A stretch of DNA of 7,173 nt from CAVSWN01 sp046728115 (GTDB taxonomy: Bacteria; Acidobacteriota; Vicinamibacteria; Vicinamibacterales; CAVVIG01): positions 1-7,173 of the forward strand of contig JBKPDW010000232.1 in assembly GCA_046728115.1 (NCBI GenBank), written 5' to 3'. This document shows, in pieces, positions 1-6,376 of the stretch. Made by a program: the position numbers and the translations under genes. Under the pieces are notes generated by a model. It did not search any database. It was not told where the DNA came from and saw only the letters and a program-made list of their open reading frames with translations. Positions within the stretch are counted from its first letter, which is position 1; every line of letters starts with the position of its first letter.

Positions 1-767
1 GTGCCGCCCTCCGCCAGCCGCAGGCGGCCGTGCTTGCGGCGCTCGGCGCCAGTGAAGGCGCCCTTTTCATGACCGAACAGTTCTGATTCGAGCAGCGGCT
101 CGGGGATCGCGCCGCAGTCCAGTGCCACGAACGCCTTGCCACTCCGGGGACTCAGCTGGTGAATCGCCTGCGCCACCAGTTCCTTGCCCGTGCCGGTCTC
201 GCCGACCACCAGGACCGTGAAGTCCGATGCCGCGACCGTGCGTACCTGGTCGATGACCTGCGCAACCTGCGCGCCCGGGCCCATCTGAACGACCAGACTG
301 TTCGCGCGCTCGTCGCCGACGTGCCGGCGGAGCGCTTCGACCTCCCGTCGGATTGCACGTGCCTCGAGCGCTCGGCGCACGACGACGACGATCTCTTCGC
401 CGTCCACGGGTTTGGTCACATAGTCGGCTGCGCCCAGCTTGATCGCACGCACGGCCGTTTTGGGATCGTGTTCCGCGGTAAATACCACCACGGGCAGACC
501 AGGATCCGCAGCCTTGAGCGAAGCGAGGACCTCGAGGCCGTTCTCGTGGGGCAGCTTCAGATCGAGCAGAACGACCTGAGGCCGTTCGCGCGCCGCCCGA
601 ATCAGTCCCGATGGGCCGTCCGCTGTCGCAACCACCTGCAGTCCCCCCTGCTCGAAGATCGCCTTTACAAGCTTGCAGTTGACTGCGTCATCGTCGATGA
701 CCAGCAGCGTGTCCTTCTTGGAGTGCTCGCCATGGTGACGACGCCAGAAGTCAGGTGCGAACGCCAT
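1..767 (-). CDS. NtrC-family sigma-54-dependent response regulator, partial (C-terminal part beyond left edge)
   Basis: Translated from the reverse strand, this frame is open from an ATG at 767 to the window edge and gives 255 residues. Residues 20-135 are a receiver domain: acidic cluster D25-D26-D27, phospho-acceptor D69 in LLDLKLP, T97 and K119 in the KP motif. A short linker leads into an AAA+ domain with the Walker A motif GETGTGKE (189-196) and the sigma-54-contacting loop GAFTGA (236-241), both intact. Family members are usually about 450-480 residues, so Walker B, the arginine finger and the Fis-type DNA-binding helix lie outside the window. The 18-residue N-terminal extension before the receiver is unusual, but no other ATG occurs in frame before M162, and no GTG or TTG start is seen just upstream. 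When phosphorylated it should activate sigma-54 RNA polymerase in the cytoplasm. It is divergent from an operon with a sigma-54-type promoter, which is its most obvious target. The cognate kinase is not visible. Confidence 0.95.
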   Translation of the reverse strand, partial: MAFAPDFWRRHHGEHSKKDTLLVIDDDAVNCKLVKAIFEQGGLQVVATADGPSGLIRAARERPQVVLLDLKLPHENGLEVLASLKAADPGLPVVVFTAEHDPKTAVRAIKLGAADYVTKPVDGEEIVVVVRRALEARAIRREVEALRRHVGDERANSLVVQMGPGAQVAQVIDQVRTVAASDFTVLVVGETGTGKELVAQAIHQLSPRSGKAFVALDCGAIPEPLLESELFGHEKGAFTGAERRKHGRLRLAEGG

Positions 768-812
768 AGCTGGTGTTTCGGACGCTGAGATTGCATGGAC
801 TAGCCCAGCCAG

Positions 813-847
813 CAAATCCTTTGTCGTGACTTGGTTACATGGATTTG
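813..847. promoter_or_regulatory. Inverted repeat, possible activator binding site
   Basis: CAAATCC (813-819) and GGATTTG (841-847) form a perfect 7-bp inverted repeat separated by 21 bp. The arm centres lie 28 bp apart, roughly three helical turns. It sits about 20-50 bp upstream of the -24 element at 866, in the 220-bp region between divergent genes. Dyads of this kind are typical binding sites for Fis-type helices of NtrC-like activators, although those sites are usually somewhat further upstream. The role is inferred only from position and symmetry. Confidence 0.3.
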
Positions 848-865
848 GGTCTCCACGGCTGAGGT

Positions 866-881
866 TGGAACGCCGTTCGCA
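866..881 (+). promoter_or_regulatory. Sigma-54 (-24/-12) promoter of the four-gene operon
   Basis: TGGAACGCCGTTCGCA matches the sigma-54 consensus TGGCACRNNNNTTGCW at 10 of 12 defined positions. The invariant GG (867-868) and GC (879-880) are present with the correct 10-bp spacing. The mismatches are A for C at the fourth position and C for T at the thirteenth. Transcription would start near 891-893, giving a leader of about 95 nt before the first gene. An NtrC-type sigma-54 activator is encoded divergently next door, which supports the call. An 11-bp palindrome, GAACG-C-CGTTC (868-878), lies inside the promoter and could be a coincidence or a repressor site. No convincing sigma-70 promoter was seen in this direction. 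Confidence 0.6.
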
Positions 882-976
882 CATCGTCCGCTGGTTCGAG
901 GTCTTTTTCCTCGGCCAGTGCGGAGGCGTCTCGCCTGGCATGTCGTCAGACCCAGACGTCCACTCGCCGCGAATTC

Positions 977-981
977 AGGAG
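977..981 (+). promoter_or_regulatory. Shine-Dalgarno site of the first operon gene
   Basis: AGGAG ends 6 nt before the ATG at 988, a near-ideal ribosome binding site. It decides the start of the first subunit gene: the reading frame is open far upstream (an ATG occurs at 826), but only the ATG at 988 has this site and begins directly with a signal peptide. Confidence 0.8.
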
Positions 982-987
982 AGAGCA

Positions 988-1611
988 ATGCGGAATCGAG
1001 TTGGTGTTTTTTGTGTGTGTGCGGCGGCACTGGCGGCGTGGCCGCGCGCGGCTTCCGCGGCGACGGATGCGGTCAACGCCACGTCGGTGAGCCCGACCCT
1101 GCAAGTCAGCGTCACGGTGCAGAAAGCCATTCGGCTGACGTTGAGCACCGGCACCAGTGGCACGACGTGCACGGTCAACGCGGCCAGCGATTATTCGATG
1201 AACTTCGGCAACGTGGATGCGCTCGGCATCAACGCGCCCTGCGGGTCCAAATTCGATCCGACGACCCCGGGCACGTCTCCGGCCGCGTATTACACCGACT
1301 ATCGTCTGACGCCGACATTCACGAACCAGGCGGCCACGTCTGCCACCGTGACGGCGTACGTGTCAGCCAACTTCGCGACGTTGAACAACGTGTTGAGCAT
1401 CGTGCAGGCGAACTCAGCGCCGGGCGGCATCGGGGCCCTGGCGGCGATGTCGACGATCTCCGGTTCGCCGACGTCCCTCGGAACGGGTCTGGCCAGCGGC
1501 ACGCCGGCGACGCGCTACATCGGCGTGCAAGTGCAGCCAACCAACAGCGGCAGCACGCCGGTGTCCGGATCGGACTCTGCGACGATCACGTACACGATGA
1601 CGATTCCGTAG
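988..1611 (+). CDS. Secreted single-domain subunit, spore coat protein U/CsuA-like (putative pilin or coat subunit)
   Basis: This is a 207-residue protein. Residues 1-24 are a signal peptide with a basic start, a hydrophobic alanine-rich core and cleavage near ASA-AT. The mature protein begins with an alternating hydrophobic segment (about 31-50, TLQVSVTVQKAIRLTL) that could act as a donor strand. One beta-rich domain follows, with the landmarks FGNVDALGI (73-81), TAYVSANF, RYIGVQV (176-182) and a C-terminal GSDSATITYTM (194-204). Two cysteines, C61 and C85, could form a disulphide. The FGN motif after a cysteine and the SDSATVTxT-type last strand recall the SCPU/CsuA family of archaic chaperone-usher subunits, but overall similarity looks weak. 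The two domains of the next gene share the same landmarks, so the products are paralogous. As the first gene after the sigma-54 promoter, and followed by a chaperone and an usher-like gene, it is best read as the major exported subunit. The start is set by the Shine-Dalgarno site at 977-981. Confidence 0.8.
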   Translation: MRNRVGVFCVCAAALAAWPRAASAATDAVNATSVSPTLQVSVTVQKAIRLTLSTGTSGTTCTVNAASDYSMNFGNVDALGINAPCGSKFDPTTPGTSPAAYYTDYRLTPTFTNQAATSATVTAYVSANFATLNNVLSIVQANSAPGGIGALAAMSTISGSPTSLGTGLASGTPATRYIGVQVQPTNSGSTPVSGSDSATITYTMTIP

Positions 1612-1616
1612 GATCG

Positions 1617-2681
1617 ATGGGTCGGCGTTTTCTTCCAGCAGCGCGTGTGTTCGCGGCGATCGTCGTCACGAGCGCGCCCGTGTCCGCGCAGGACATCGTG
1701 CTTGCGACGAACGCCGGCGGCCTAACGATAAGCGGCAGCAAACCAAGCTGGTCGACGGGCTTCGGCGCCCTGAACGGTCTCGGATTGGGCACACCCGCCG
1801 CCAATGTCACGATCCTCACGCCCGGCGGTGGCGGCGGCGCGCTCTATACATCGCCGTACAACATCGTGGTCAGCGGCGTCAATAACGGACATCCGGGAGT
1901 CGTCCGCGCGTACGTGAGCGCGAACTTCTCGCATCCTTCGATTTTGAAGGTCTACAGCTGCTCGGCGAGCTGCTCGAACGGATCGAGCTATTCGGCATTG
2001 TCGACGAGCCCGGCGACGCCGACCGACATCATCCCGTCACCAGGCCTTTCGTCGAGCCAGACGGTCACACGTTCCCTCGGCGTGTTCGTGAGCAATCAGA
2101 ACGGCGCGTCCGCGTTCACTGGCGCCGATTCCGCCACGGTGAGCGTGCTGGTGTACGACGACAAGAGCGGAAGTCTTTTGCACACGTATACGCTGTCACT
2201 GAACAACCCGAACGAAAACGTGCAGACCGCGCTCAGCTTCATCCTGTCGGCGGCGCCGGGCGGACGCACGATTCTTGCGGCATCGGACTTCAGTCTCGCG
2301 TTCGGAAACGTCAACGGTCTCGGCATCGCGCCGGGCACCGGCTTGATCGCGACGACCATCGCCGGCGGCGAGCTCTACTCGACGCCGTATGTGCTGGTTC
2401 CGAGCTTCTCCAGCTTTTCGTCGACGACCGGCGCCATCAAGGCGTACGTGAGCACGGACTTCGGTCACCCATCGCAGCTCGAATTGCGCGATTCGAGTAC
2501 TGGCGCCACCTATTCGTCGATCTCGAAGACCGTCGGTTCACAGACTACGCTGAGCGCGTCGGCATCATCAGGCTCGTCGATCACCAGATACATCGGCCTG
2601 TTCGTATCGGACGCCAATGGCGCGACGATTTTCACCGGAAGCGACAGCGCTACTGTCACATTCACGCTCGTGGTGCCGTGA
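1617..2681 (+). CDS. Secreted two-domain subunit, tandem copies of the preceding subunit's domain (putative minor or tip subunit)
   Basis: This is a 354-residue protein starting 5 bp after the previous stop, with only a weak AGG upstream, so it is probably translationally coupled. Residues 1-24 are a signal peptide (cleavage VSA-QD). Two homologous beta-rich domains follow. Domain A has FGALNGLGL (49-57), RAYVSANF, RSLGVFV (152-158) and ADSATVSV (170-177). Domain B has FGNVNGLGI (229-237), KAYVSTDF, RYIGLFV (324-330) and GSDSATVTFT (341-350). The linker VQTALSFILSA resembles VQKAIRLTLST before the domain of the first subunit and could supply a donor strand. Domain A has a CxxxC pair (C115, C119); domain B has no cysteine. 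The sequence is rich in Ser, Thr, Gly and Ala. Two-domain subunits in chaperone-usher systems are often tip adhesins (CsuE is an example), so this may be the tip or a linker subunit. That role is inferred from architecture and position. Confidence 0.78.
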   Translation: MGRRFLPAARVFAAIVVTSAPVSAQDIVLATNAGGLTISGSKPSWSTGFGALNGLGLGTPAANVTILTPGGGGGALYTSPYNIVVSGVNNGHPGVVRAYVSANFSHPSILKVYSCSASCSNGSSYSALSTSPATPTDIIPSPGLSSSQTVTRSLGVFVSNQNGASAFTGADSATVSVLVYDDKSGSLLHTYTLSLNNPNENVQTALSFILSAAPGGRTILAASDFSLAFGNVNGLGIAPGTGLIATTIAGGELYSTPYVLVPSFSSFSSTTGAIKAYVSTDFGHPSQLELRDSSTGATYSSISKTVGSQTTLSASASSGSSITRYIGLFVSDANGATIFTGSDSATVTFTLVVP

Positions 2682-3529
2682 TGCCATTCATTCCTGCGAA
2701 CCAAACGCGCGCGATTCGGCTGGCTCTCGCAGCATCCGTGGGTCTGACGGTGCCAAACGGCGTGCGGGCCCAAAGCCTCGGGCTCACGCCCGCCGAAGTC
2801 CGAGCCACGTTCAAGCCGCAGCAGGTCGTGCAGTTCGAGCTTGCAGTGTCGAACGACGGGGACGTGCCGGTCCCGATGCGCGCCAGCGTGATGGATCTCT
2901 GGTTCGACCCGGCCACGAACGAAAAGGTCTTCGGGGCGCCTGGAACGCTTCCGCGATCCGCGTCGAACTGGGTCGCTTTCGTTCCACCAATCTTCACCGT
3001 CCCGGCGCGCGGCACGGGAAAGGTCAAGGTCGTGATCACGCCCCCGCCCGACGCCAGCGGCGGATCCTATGCGGTCGTCTTCGTCGAGTCCAAGCCCGAG
3101 CTCGCCCGGGATGGAACCGTTGCGGGCAAGCCGATTTACACGAACGTTCGTCTGGGCGCAATCGTGCTGCTCGGCGCCGAAGGCAACCAGGACTTCCACA
3201 TCGACGTCACCGAGGCCGAGCTCACGCCTCCAACGGCGACGCACGGACTCGACCTGCAGTTTCAGCTCGTGAACACCGGCAATTCTCACATCTTCCCCGA
3301 GGCGCGGCTGAGCGTTTTGAACGCGAGTCGCCAGGTCGTCGCGCGAACCGAAGCCGACACGAAGCGGTTCTTCCCCGGCCAGAAGGACTCGATGAAGCTG
3401 ACATGGGCTGGCACACTGCCGCCGGGCGATTACACCGGGGTGCTGACCATCGCGTACGGCAAGGACCAGGTCTACACGCACATTCTTCCGATGCGCGTCG
3501 ACATCAGCTCGTCGCCTCCCGTTCGATGA
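2681..3529 (+). CDS. PapD-like periplasmic pilus chaperone
   Basis: This is a 282-residue protein. The ATG overlaps the preceding stop by one base (TGATG); a GTG three bases earlier is possible. Residues 1-30 are a signal peptide (VRA-QS). The mature protein has the layout of a two-Ig-domain chaperone. First comes a strand with R41 that aligns with the subunit-anchoring Arg8 of PapD (EVRATF against RTRVIF). Then SNDGDVPVPMRA (57-68) matches the PapD SNDN...LPY region. NWVAFVPPIFTVPARGTGKV corresponds to the PP...L.PG stretch, and YTNVRLGAIVLLG (153-165) to the G1 strand, with R157 where PapD has a lysine. The second domain carries VNTGNSHI (197-204), a common chaperone motif. Length is slightly above the usual 230-250. 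It should bind exported subunits in the periplasm and hand them to the usher-like protein of the next gene, which it overlaps by 4 bp. The fold assignment is fairly secure; partner specificity is inferred from the operon. Confidence 0.77.
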   Translation: MPFIPANQTRAIRLALAASVGLTVPNGVRAQSLGLTPAEVRATFKPQQVVQFELAVSNDGDVPVPMRASVMDLWFDPATNEKVFGAPGTLPRSASNWVAFVPPIFTVPARGTGKVKVVITPPPDASGGSYAVVFVESKPELARDGTVAGKPIYTNVRLGAIVLLGAEGNQDFHIDVTEAELTPPTATHGLDLQFQLVNTGNSHIFPEARLSVLNASRQVVARTEADTKRFFPGQKDSMKLTWAGTLPPGDYTGVLTIAYGKDQVYTHILPMRVDISSSPPVR

Positions 3530-6363
3530 CCTGCGCTGCCGCCCAGGCCCGGCGCCTCCGCCTGGCAGCAGCGCCTCTGCTCGTCGCTCTCGCCGGCCAC
3601 GCTGCGATCGGACTCGCGCAGGAACAGTCTACCCGCCTGATAGAGGTCGCCGTCGCCGAGACGGTCGGCGTTGAACTGAGCGGCGTCAGCCATGCCATGG
3701 TCGTGGACGACACTGTCTGTCGCGTGGATGTCGTGCTCGACACGCTGCGGATCGTCGGCCTCCGCCGCGGCGAAACCATCGTCGTGGTCTGGCGCAACGA
3801 CACACCCGAGAGCCTGCTCGTCCGCGTTGTTGCACCCGCGCCGCCGAAGCGCGACGTCCAGCCCACACGTGAGGAGCTCGATGCAATTGGCCACGGCACC
3901 GTGGGGACGTTGGCGCACATCGGCACGACGTCGCGCTCCGGGAAACACACCATCTCGATGCTGACGCCGTTCGCGTGGACCGAGGGGACTGCCCAACGCC
4001 GCTTCACGATGAACGGTCAGGTGCAGGGTAACCGTGCCGTCGACGCGTCGACGTTCAACCTCGACACGCTGTCGGCGCAATGGGTTCGCGGCACCACGAC
4101 GGTACAGGTCCTCGACGTGGTGGTGAATCTGGACGGCGGCGCACCCGCGCGCATTACACCGACTGCACCCGTCGGTGGCTTTGCCGTGCGCGGCGCCGAC
4201 GCCATCGTCTCGCGCGGCAAGAATACGATCGAAGCGTTTGGCGGCACCACGCTTCCCTACCTCGCGGCATCGCGGCAGTTGACCGGTGTCAACTTCAGCA
4301 GGCAGTCGAGCGATCGGATCTACATCGACGCGACAACTGCCGCTGTGCGAGCGCCGCTGCTGGACAAGAGCATCGCGGTGGGTCATCAGGTGAGCGCATT
4401 CCAGACCGTTGGCGTCACCGACCGACTGACGGATCGCGCGGCCGTCCAAGTCCACGGCGGCGCCGGGAGCACGGGATTCTACGGCCAGGGCGCGACGGCG
4501 TGGCAGACCGATCGCGTCTCGGCATTCGTCACCGCCACGGGTTCATCGCCGCAGTTCGGGCTCAATCAGCTGCAGCTCGTATATGCGCCCAGCGCCGCCG
4601 TTTCGAGCGGCGCGAACTGGAATGTCGTGCGACGCCTGCGCACGGGTGTCAGTTACAGCCACACGACGATGCAGGCGACCACGTTGTTCCCGGCCAGCTC
4701 CACGTCCGACTACGTATCGAGTACCGTCAACCTGTCGCCGGTTCGCAGCCAGACGCTGTTCGCGAACACGACATGGAACCGCACCATCGGCGGTCTGGGG
4801 GCTGCCGGCCAGACGCTGGGACGCCGCGTCGACATCGGCCTCAGCTCACAGTTCGGCCGGCGCGTCGCGAACAGTCTGCAGCTCTCGGCCGGATCGCTGG
4901 CCGATCCGCTGCAGCTCAACTCGCGCGGCGAAGTGAGCTTTCGCGACAACGCAACGCTGATGGTTCGAGGCGGATCCATCAATCTGAGCGCGTCGCACGA
5001 TCGCCTGAGACCGTCGCTCGTGTCACGACTCCGTCAGCAGCTGAATCTGCTGGCTCCCGGACTGCAGCCGCTGTTTCTCGAAAATCCCGTCACGTTCGTC
5101 TCATCCTCGCTGATGCCGGCGGACGTTCGCGAGCTCCTCAGCGCCCTCGAGCCCGTTGACGCTCAGGTTTCGCTGTCCGGTCAGTTTCAAATCGGCCGAC
5201 GCCTGACGATGAGCCCGACCGCTTCGTACCTGCACCGCGCGCAATCGTCGTCACTTCACTCACGGAACGAAATGTTCGGCTATTCGCTGACATGGCGCGC
5301 GACGCCGACGCTCGAGCTGCAGTCGACGCTCTCGAACGCGTTGATCTTCGATCCACGACTGACCGACTTGACGCGGACGACGATTTTCGGGATCGGGATT
5401 CGGAAGACGTTGAACGGCGCTCCAGGCTGGATCGCGCCGTCGGCGGGCTATCGCGTCCAGGGGCGCGTCTTCCGGGATCTGAACGTCGATGGTATTCCTG
5501 ACGAATCGGAACCCGGCCTGCCGGGTCTGACCGTCCGACTGAACAACGGGCGGACGACGCGGACCGACGTGCGCGGCTGCTTCGAGTTCGACGGTCTGTC
5601 GCCAGGGGAGTACCGCCTGGTCCTGCCGCTGGAGCAACTGGGCTCGGGTGTTCGCCTGACGACACCGATCGAGCGCGACCTCCGCCTGTACGAGCACCGC
5701 ATCGAGCAGGTGAATTTCGGCGTCGTCAATTTCTCGCGGCTGATTGGCGCGGTCTTCAACGACTACGCCCTGGACGGCGTGCGGCAGGCGGACGCGCTGG
5801 GCTTGCGGAAGGTCGCGCTGACGATCGAGGGCCAGGGCGTCGACCGCCGCATTGCAACCGACGGCGCCGGCGAATTCGAGGTGGACGATCTCGCGCCCGG
5901 CAGCTATCGCATCTCGATCGATCCCGCCACATTGCCGGCCAACTATGAACCGGCGGTCGCTACGGTAGCTGTCGATCTGGCTCCATCGTCGACCACGACG
6001 GTCAGCATGGCCGTTCGGGCGCTCCGATCGATCGCCGGCGGCGTGTTTCTGCGCGCCTCGAATGGCAGTCTGATTCCATTGAGAGGCATTCGCGTGCGCG
6101 CGCACGCGTCGGAGGCACTGACAGACGACGATGGCCGCTTCATGATCCGAAATCTGCCTGCGGGAGAACTGACTGTGACCCTCGAGCCCGCCGCGGCGCT
6201 GCCGCGCGATCTGGCTGCGCCCGCTGGAAGGCTGCGCATGCCCGCCGGCCCGACGCAAGTGGAGAACGCCACGATCGTGATCGATAACCCGCGGTTGATC
6301 GAGTACCTGGCGCCGTCAGACAGTCTCCCGCCGAGCGCGTCGTCCCCATCGACCAAGAGGTAG
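3526..6363 (+). CDS. Outer-membrane usher-like protein with secretin-type N-domain and three C-terminal SdrD/Cna-B-like domains
   Basis: This is a 945-residue protein whose ATG overlaps the chaperone stop (ATGA). Residues 1-31 are a signal peptide (GLA-QE). Residues about 38-98 resemble the N-terminal domain of pilus secretins (RcpA/CpaC type): a short beta strand, then LRIVGLRRGETIVVVW and LLVRVVAP. Residues about 110-640 are a long stretch of alternating beta segments rich in Ser, Thr, Gly and Tyr, with no transmembrane helix, fitting an outer-membrane beta-barrel. Three related Ig-like domains follow. The first (646-735) contains D651-x-N-x-D-G-x-x-D-x-x-E662 and a GCFEFDGLSPGEYRL end. The second (739-830) is FNDYALDG...GEFEVDDLAPGSYRI. 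The third (836-892) ends GRFMIRNLPAGELTV. Classical ushers are about 800-850 residues, with a plug domain and two C-terminal domains; I cannot recognise a plug here. The position after subunits and chaperone makes an export pore for those subunits the best reading. An outer-membrane barrel of another kind with carboxypeptidase-regulatory-like repeats is the alternative. Confidence 0.65.
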   Translation: MTCAAAQARRLRLAAAPLLVALAGHAAIGLAQEQSTRLIEVAVAETVGVELSGVSHAMVVDDTVCRVDVVLDTLRIVGLRRGETIVVVWRNDTPESLLVRVVAPAPPKRDVQPTREELDAIGHGTVGTLAHIGTTSRSGKHTISMLTPFAWTEGTAQRRFTMNGQVQGNRAVDASTFNLDTLSAQWVRGTTTVQVLDVVVNLDGGAPARITPTAPVGGFAVRGADAIVSRGKNTIEAFGGTTLPYLAASRQLTGVNFSRQSSDRIYIDATTAAVRAPLLDKSIAVGHQVSAFQTVGVTDRLTDRAAVQVHGGAGSTGFYGQGATAWQTDRVSAFVTATGSSPQFGLNQLQLVYAPSAAVSSGANWNVVRRLRTGVSYSHTTMQATTLFPASSTSDYVSSTVNLSPVRSQTLFANTTWNRTIGGLGAAGQTLGRRVDIGLSSQFGRRVANSLQLSAGSLADPLQLNSRGEVSFRDNATLMVRGGSINLSASHDRLRPSLVSRLRQQLNLLAPGLQPLFLENPVTFVSSSLMPADVRELLSALEPVDAQVSLSGQFQIGRRLTMSPTASYLHRAQSSSLHSRNEMFGYSLTWRATPTLELQSTLSNALIFDPRLTDLTRTTIFGIGIRKTLNGAPGWIAPSAGYRVQGRVFRDLNVDGIPDESEPGLPGLTVRLNNGRTTRTDVRGCFEFDGLSPGEYRLVLPLEQLGSGVRLTTPIERDLRLYEHRIEQVNFGVVNFSRLIGAVFNDYALDGVRQADALGLRKVALTIEGQGVDRRIATDGAGEFEVDDLAPGSYRISIDPATLPANYEPAVATVAVDLAPSSTTTVSMAVRALRSIAGGVFLRASNGSLIPLRGIRVRAHASEALTDDDGRFMIRNLPAGELTVTLEPAAALPRDLAAPAGRLRMPAGPTQVENATIVIDNPRLIEYLAPSDSLPPSASSPSTKR
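6091..6108. repeat. 18-bp perfect palindrome of alternating pyrimidine-purine
   Basis: CGCGTGCGCGCGCACGCG is identical to its reverse complement and alternates pyrimidine and purine throughout, a pattern prone to Z-DNA or cruciform formation. It lies inside the third C-terminal domain of the usher-like gene (residues around RVRAHA), so codon use in Arg/Ala-rich GC-rich sequence may be the whole explanation. Confidence 0.6.
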
Positions 6364-6376
6364 TCAGGCGAGCCCG

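Noticed and set aside
792..807. Minus-strand TGGGCTAGTCCATGCA, a GG-N10-GC match that could be a sigma-54 promoter for the regulator gene
   Set aside because: Only the invariant dinucleotides and few other positions match, such spacing is common by chance in GC-rich DNA, and the implied leader before the ATG at 767 is only about 15 nt.
826..845. Possible sigma-70 promoter (TTGTCG with TTACAT) upstream of the operon
   Set aside because: The hexamers match poorly and the spacing between them is far too short.
826..987. Upstream extension of the first subunit gene from an ATG at 826
   Set aside because: It has no ribosome binding site, would place the signal peptide more than 50 residues inside the protein and would overlap the sigma-54 promoter. 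The ATG at 988 has an ideal Shine-Dalgarno site.
2510..3481. Long minus-strand open frame opposite the chaperone gene (323 codons)
   Set aside because: It is antisense to a convincing secreted protein, its translation is rich in Arg, Asp, Gly and Val without recognisable domains, and it lacks a signal or context. This is typical of GC-rich shadow frames.
3472..4455. Long minus-strand open frame opposite the usher-like gene (327 codons)
   Set aside because: It has low-complexity, Arg/His-rich composition and no motif, and lies opposite a gene with signal peptide and domain support.
4876..4917. Hairpin CGGATCG/CGATCCG (4890-4908) flanked by direct repeats CTGCAGCTC (4876-4884 and 4909-4917)
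   Set aside because: It lies within coding sequence for similar Leu-Gln-Leu beta segments and has no mobile-element or U-tract features, so coding repetition explains it.
4080..5159. Second plus-strand frame inside the usher-like gene (359 codons)
   Set aside because: Arg/Ser-rich shadow of the real frame with no start signal.
5260..6258. Long minus-strand open frame opposite the SdrD-like repeats (332 codons)
   Set aside because: Same reasons: Arg/Gln-rich with no domain, while the plus-strand frame shows three related domains.
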